From positions 2,046,001-2,110,000 of the forward strand of contig NZ_CP064787.1 in assembly GCF_017094505.1 (NCBI RefSeq): a stretch of 64,000 nt of DNA. Direction: 5' to 3'. This document shows, piece by piece, positions 61,306-64,000 of this stretch. The DNA is from Halapricum desulfuricans. GTDB taxonomy: Archaea; Halobacteriota; Halobacteria; Halobacteriales; Haloarculaceae. The position numbers and the translations under genes were made by a program. Numbering within the stretch: position 1 is the first letter of the stretch; every line of letters begins with the position of its first letter. The notes beneath the pieces are model-generated. The model searched no databases, was not told the DNA's origin, and saw only the letters and a program-made list of their open reading frames with translations.

Positions 61306-62238
61306 ATGACCGATTTGCGTACCCACGCGGAAGAGATACACGAGCAGTTTTCCGACCAGCTCGAGATCGACGTCGAAGACGTCGAGAGCAGACTCGACAC
61401 GCTGGTCAACGAATACAAGGTCCCCCTCGAGGAGGCACGCCGGAGTGTCACGAACGGCTACCTCGACGAGGCGGGCATGGAGCGAGACGACCTCGGCGGT
61501 GGCGGCGGCAACGAGCACGTCGCGCTCGCCGACATCGACACGGCCGAGCAGTGGGTCGACGTCACCGCGAAGGTCGTCGACCTCTGGGAGCCCCGGAGCG
61601 ACTCCGTCGCGCAGGTCGGCCTGCTGGGCGACGAGTCGGGCACGATCAAGTTCACCAAGTGGGCCAAGTCCGACCTCCCCGAACTCGAAGAGGGGCAGGT
61701 CTACGACCTCGGCAACGTCGTGACCGACGAGTACCAGGGCGATTACTCGGTCAAACTCAACCGGACGACGACGATCGATGAAGTCGAGGAGGACATCGAG
61801 GTCGGCGACGACACCCGGACCGTCGAGGGCGCGCTGGTCGACATCCAGAACGGGAGCGGCCTCATCAAGCGCTGTCCCGAAGACGGCTGTACGCGCGTGC
61901 TCCAGAACGGCCGCTGCAGCGAGCACGGCGAGGTCGACGGCGAGTTCGACCTGCGGATCAAGGGCGTGCTCGACGACGGCAACGAAGTGCAGGAAGTCAT
62001 CTTCGATCAGGAGGCGACCGAAGAGCTGACCGGGATCGAACTCGAGGAAGCGAAGGACATGGCCATGGACGCGCTGGATACGACAGTCGTCGCCGATGAG
62101 ATGCGCGTGGCCACGCTCGGGCGGTACTACCGCGTCACCGGTCCGACGCTGGGCCGATACCTGCTGGTGAACGACCTGGAGACGCTGGACGAACCGATCG
62201 ATACTGAACAGGCGCTGATCGAAGCGAGGTCGATCTAA
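61306..62238 (+). CDS. rpa3: Single-stranded DNA-binding protein RPA (RPA3-like)
   Basis: Binds single-stranded DNA in replication and repair. A 310-residue protein: a helical N-terminus (QLEIDVEDVESRLDTLVNEY near 22), an OB-fold at about 70-150 (VDVTAKVVDLWEPRSDSVAQ), and a zinc finger CPEDGC/CSEHG near residues 189-206. One clear OB-fold plus a zinc finger and this length match haloarchaeal RPA3 rather than the longer RPA1. It is followed directly by the RPA-associated protein gene (one base between stop and start). Confidence 0.9.
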   Translation: MTDLRTHAEEIHEQFSDQLEIDVEDVESRLDTLVNEYKVPLEEARRSVTNGYLDEAGMERDDLGGGGGNEHVALADIDTAEQWVDVTAKVVDLWEPRSDSVAQVGLLGDESGTIKFTKWAKSDLPELEEGQVYDLGNVVTDEYQGDYSVKLNRTTTIDEVEEDIEVGDDTRTVEGALVDIQNGSGLIKRCPEDGCTRVLQNGRCSEHGEVDGEFDLRIKGVLDDGNEVQEVIFDQEATEELTGIELEEAKDMAMDALDTTVVADEMRVATLGRYYRVTGPTLGRYLLVNDLETLDEPIDTEQALIEARSI

Positions 62239-62239
62239 C

Positions 62240-62839
62240 ATGAGTTCCACGCCAACCCGCGAAGTCGCTCGCCGCGTCTTCGCACGCGAGTTCAACGACG
62301 CGACCTACACGTTCAAGGAGAGCGACGACGACCGCGCGCCGGTGTACGTCCTGTTGCCGACGGGTGCCCGGGCCAACCGGATCTTCGTGGTCGGGACGCT
62401 GACCGAGACCGAAGACGTCGGTGAGGACAGCGAGTACTGGCAGGGGCGGATCGTCGATCCCAACGGCGGAACGTTCTTCGTCTACGCCGGCCAGTACCAG
62501 CCCGACGCGGCCGCCACCCTGCGGGAACTGGAGCCGCCGGCGTACGTCGCCGTCGTCGGCAAGCCCCGAACCTACGAGACCGACGAGGGCGACGTCAACG
62601 TCTCCGTGCGTCCCGAGTCGATCACGAGCGTCGACGAGACGACCCGCGATCGGTGGGTCGTCGAGACGGCCGAGCGCACGCTCGAACGGATCGAGCGCTT
62701 CGAGTCCGAGACGGCCGACGAGTACGTCGAGATGGCCGGCGAACAGTACGACCTGCCGGTCGAGAACTACCGACGGGCCGCGCTCGAAGCGCTCGAGAGC
62801 CTGGAAGACGAAGAGACCCCCGCCGAAGCGAGTCCCTAG
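62240..62839 (+). CDS. rpap3: RPA-associated protein (RPAP3-like, COG3390)
   Basis: Partner protein of the haloarchaeal RPA3 complex. A 199-residue OB-fold protein: PTREVARRVFAREFNDATYT near residue 5, YVLLPTGARANRIFVVGTLT near 36, YVAVVGKPRTYETDEGDVNV near 98, and a helical C-terminus ending in an acidic tail. It begins one base after the rpa3 stop. It ends with a TAG inside a CTAG shared with the convergent VOC gene. Confidence 0.88.
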   Translation: MSSTPTREVARRVFAREFNDATYTFKESDDDRAPVYVLLPTGARANRIFVVGTLTETEDVGEDSEYWQGRIVDPNGGTFFVYAGQYQPDAAATLRELEPPAYVAVVGKPRTYETDEGDVNVSVRPESITSVDETTRDRWVVETAERTLERIERFESETADEYVEMAGEQYDLPVENYRRAALEALESLEDEETPAEASP

Positions 62840-63252
62840 GTTTCCAAAAGCTCCACGAGGTTCCCTTCGGGATCGCGGACGAACAGGATCCGCGTCCCGC
62901 TCTCGGTCGTCTGCGGTTCGCTGAGCGTGTCCACACTGTCGGGTAGCCCCGCATAGACCGAATCGAGGTCGTCGACCGCGAGTCCGAGATGTGTCGCCCC
63001 CGGTTCGTTCAGCGACGGCTGCGGTCGGCGATCGCCCTCGGGGCCGTACTCGACGAGTTCGATCCGGGCGTCGCCGCCGTCGAGGTGGACGAACTCGGCG
63101 CTGGCTCCCGGGACGTCGACGCCGGTCGCGAAGGCTTCGCCGCCGACGGAAAACTCGGCGAGAACGTCCAGACCGAGCACGTCCCGGTAGAACGTCACCA
63201 TTCGATCCAGGTCCGAGACGGTGATTCCGTAGTGGTGTGCAGTCAGGTCCAT
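62836..63252 (-). CDS. VOC/glyoxalase-fold protein
   Basis: A 138-residue protein with two betaalphabetabetabeta modules of the VOC family: MDLTAHHYGITVSDLDRMVT start, FYRDVLGLDVLAEF near 21, HLGLAVDDLDSVYAGL near 88, and VRDPEGNLVELLET end. The His and Glu near HHYGI and LVELLE may be metal ligands, as in glyoxalase I or dioxygenases. The substrate is unknown. Convergent with rpap3, with shared CTAG stop codons. Confidence 0.88.
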   Translation of the reverse strand: MDLTAHHYGITVSDLDRMVTFYRDVLGLDVLAEFSVGGEAFATGVDVPGASAEFVHLDGGDARIELVEYGPEGDRRPQPSLNEPGATHLGLAVDDLDSVYAGLPDSVDTLSEPQTTESGTRILFVRDPEGNLVELLET

Positions 63253-63312
63253 ATTCGATGCGGCGACCTCACAGAGATAAATAGTTACGACTGGGAGGCC
63301 AACGCCGACCCG

Positions 63313-64000
63313 ATGGGAACGCGGCTCAGCTACGAGGACGGGACGATCCGAATCGACGGCGAGAGGCCGGATCTCCCGTTCGTCGAAGTCGACTCCCGGA
63401 GCGAGACCGCCCGCGCGCCGGCCTTTCGCTACCGGGAGTTGCGACGCTGGCTCGCAGATCGACCCGGCAACCACGAGGATGCGGTCTTCCGGACCGAACC
63501 GCTGAATCTCGCGACCGACTACGAGCTCCGGTCCTACCAGCGTGAGGCGCTCGAGGCGTGGCGCGACGCGGGCGACCGGGGCGTGCTGGAGTTACCGACC
63601 GGCAGCGGCAAGACGGTAATCGCCGTCGTGGCTGTCGCGGCGCTCGGCGTGCCGACGCTGGTCGTCGTGCCGACGATCGACCTGCTCGAACAGTGGCGCG
63701 AGGAACTCGATCGGGAGTTCGACGTCCCGATCGGGCAACTCGGTGGGGGGACCCAGCGCGTCGAATCGATCACCGTCGCGACCTACGACTCGGCGTATCT
63801 CCGGGCCGAGGAACTGGGCGACCGCTTCGAGCTCGTCGTCTTCGACGAGGTCCATCACCTCGGCGGCGAGGGCTACCGGGAGATCGCGCGACTGCTGGCC
63901 GCGCCGGCGCGCATGGGGCTCACGGCGACGTTCGAGCGCCCGGACGGCGCACACGAGGCACTCACCGATCTGGTCGGTCCGAAAGTCGTCGAGATCGATC
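63313..64000 (+). CDS. XPB/Rad25-type DNA helicase (N-terminal part only)
   Basis: Superfamily 2 helicase for repair or transcription-coupled unwinding. Only the first 229 codons are in the window. Present: an N-terminal DRD-like region, ELRSYQREALEAW near residue 73, Walker A LPTGSGKTVIA near 95, the DEVHH box VVFDEVHHLGG near 178, and motif III MGLTATFERPDG near 203. The DEVHH box is typical of XPB. The RED motif and thumb domain would lie beyond base 64000. The ATG at 63313 has no competitor close by. Confidence 0.9.
   Translation, partial: MGTRLSYEDGTIRIDGERPDLPFVEVDSRSETARAPAFRYRELRRWLADRPGNHEDAVFRTEPLNLATDYELRSYQREALEAWRDAGDRGVLELPTGSGKTVIAVVAVAALGVPTLVVVPTIDLLEQWREELDREFDVPIGQLGGGTQRVESITVATYDSAYLRAEELGDRFELVVFDEVHHLGGEGYREIARLLAAPARMGLTATFERPDGAHEALTDLVGPKVVEID

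Overview
This window is a piece of a halophilic archaeal (Halobacteria) chromosome. The evidence is the high GC content, the strongly acidic proteins, the many leaderless genes with a TATA-like box about 25 bases before the start codon, and archaeal marker genes: ABCE1, RIO1, Pth2, proteasome alpha and beta, TFB, aIF-1A, RPA, AglB and an XPB-type helicase. Nothing looks like a plasmid or provirus. I found no rRNA gene, tRNA gene, CRISPR array or complete insertion sequence. Gene density is high, and the only stretch over 300 bases without a protein gene is 26661-27369.

Layout. 1-4700: partial triosephosphate isomerase, a HalX response regulator, aMBF1 and a two-gene LUD (lactate-oxidation type) Fe-S operon. 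4.7-9.8 kb: a DoxX-like membrane protein, ABCE1 behind an EMC6-like membrane protein, a small winged-helix regulator and a cdd-udp nucleoside salvage pair. 9.9-15.1 kb: a ThiBPQ-like ABC importer operon ending in an AIR-synthase/HypE-like gene. 15.1-17.6 kb: ferredoxin, MFS transporter and a winged-helix/zinc-ribbon regulator. 17.7-21.3 kb: protein synthesis and quality control (RIO1, Pth2, psmA, psmB, then an SRAP/HMCES-type DNA-lesion protein). 21.4-26.7 kb: TFB divergent from a TrmB regulator, cytochrome P450, HAD phosphatase and a CinA-like protein. 26.7-27.4 kb: a candidate structured RNA, a tandem repeat and a palindromic element. 27.4-36.3 kb: GH13 glucosidase, aldo/keto reductase, and DUF368 with AglB, which suggests N-glycosylation coupled to lipid-carrier recycling. 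36.4-49.3 kb: a type IV pilus-like system (VWA pilin-like protein, PKD/LamG pilin-like protein, four further pilin-like proteins, PilC and PilB). 49.4-64 kb: housekeeping genes (redoxin, aIF-1A, fructose-1,6-bisphosphatase, MscS, ribose-1,5-bisphosphate isomerase-like, M29 aminopeptidase, mannose-1-phosphate guanylyltransferase, RPA3/RPAP3-like pair, start of an XPB helicase).

Most notable observations: (1) a roughly 375-base candidate noncoding RNA with its own TATA box, nested helices, GNRA-type hairpins and a terminator; (2) three related 72-82-base palindromic intergenic elements (18629, 27289, 30833), two of which begin exactly at the A of a neighbouring TGA stop codon; (3) the pilus cluster, whose two largest proteins carry VWA and LamG modules in visibly lower-GC DNA; (4) DUF368 next to AglB; (5) the SRAP gene directly behind the proteasome genes. 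Functions are read from motifs. No database search was possible, and DUF numbers are given from memory.
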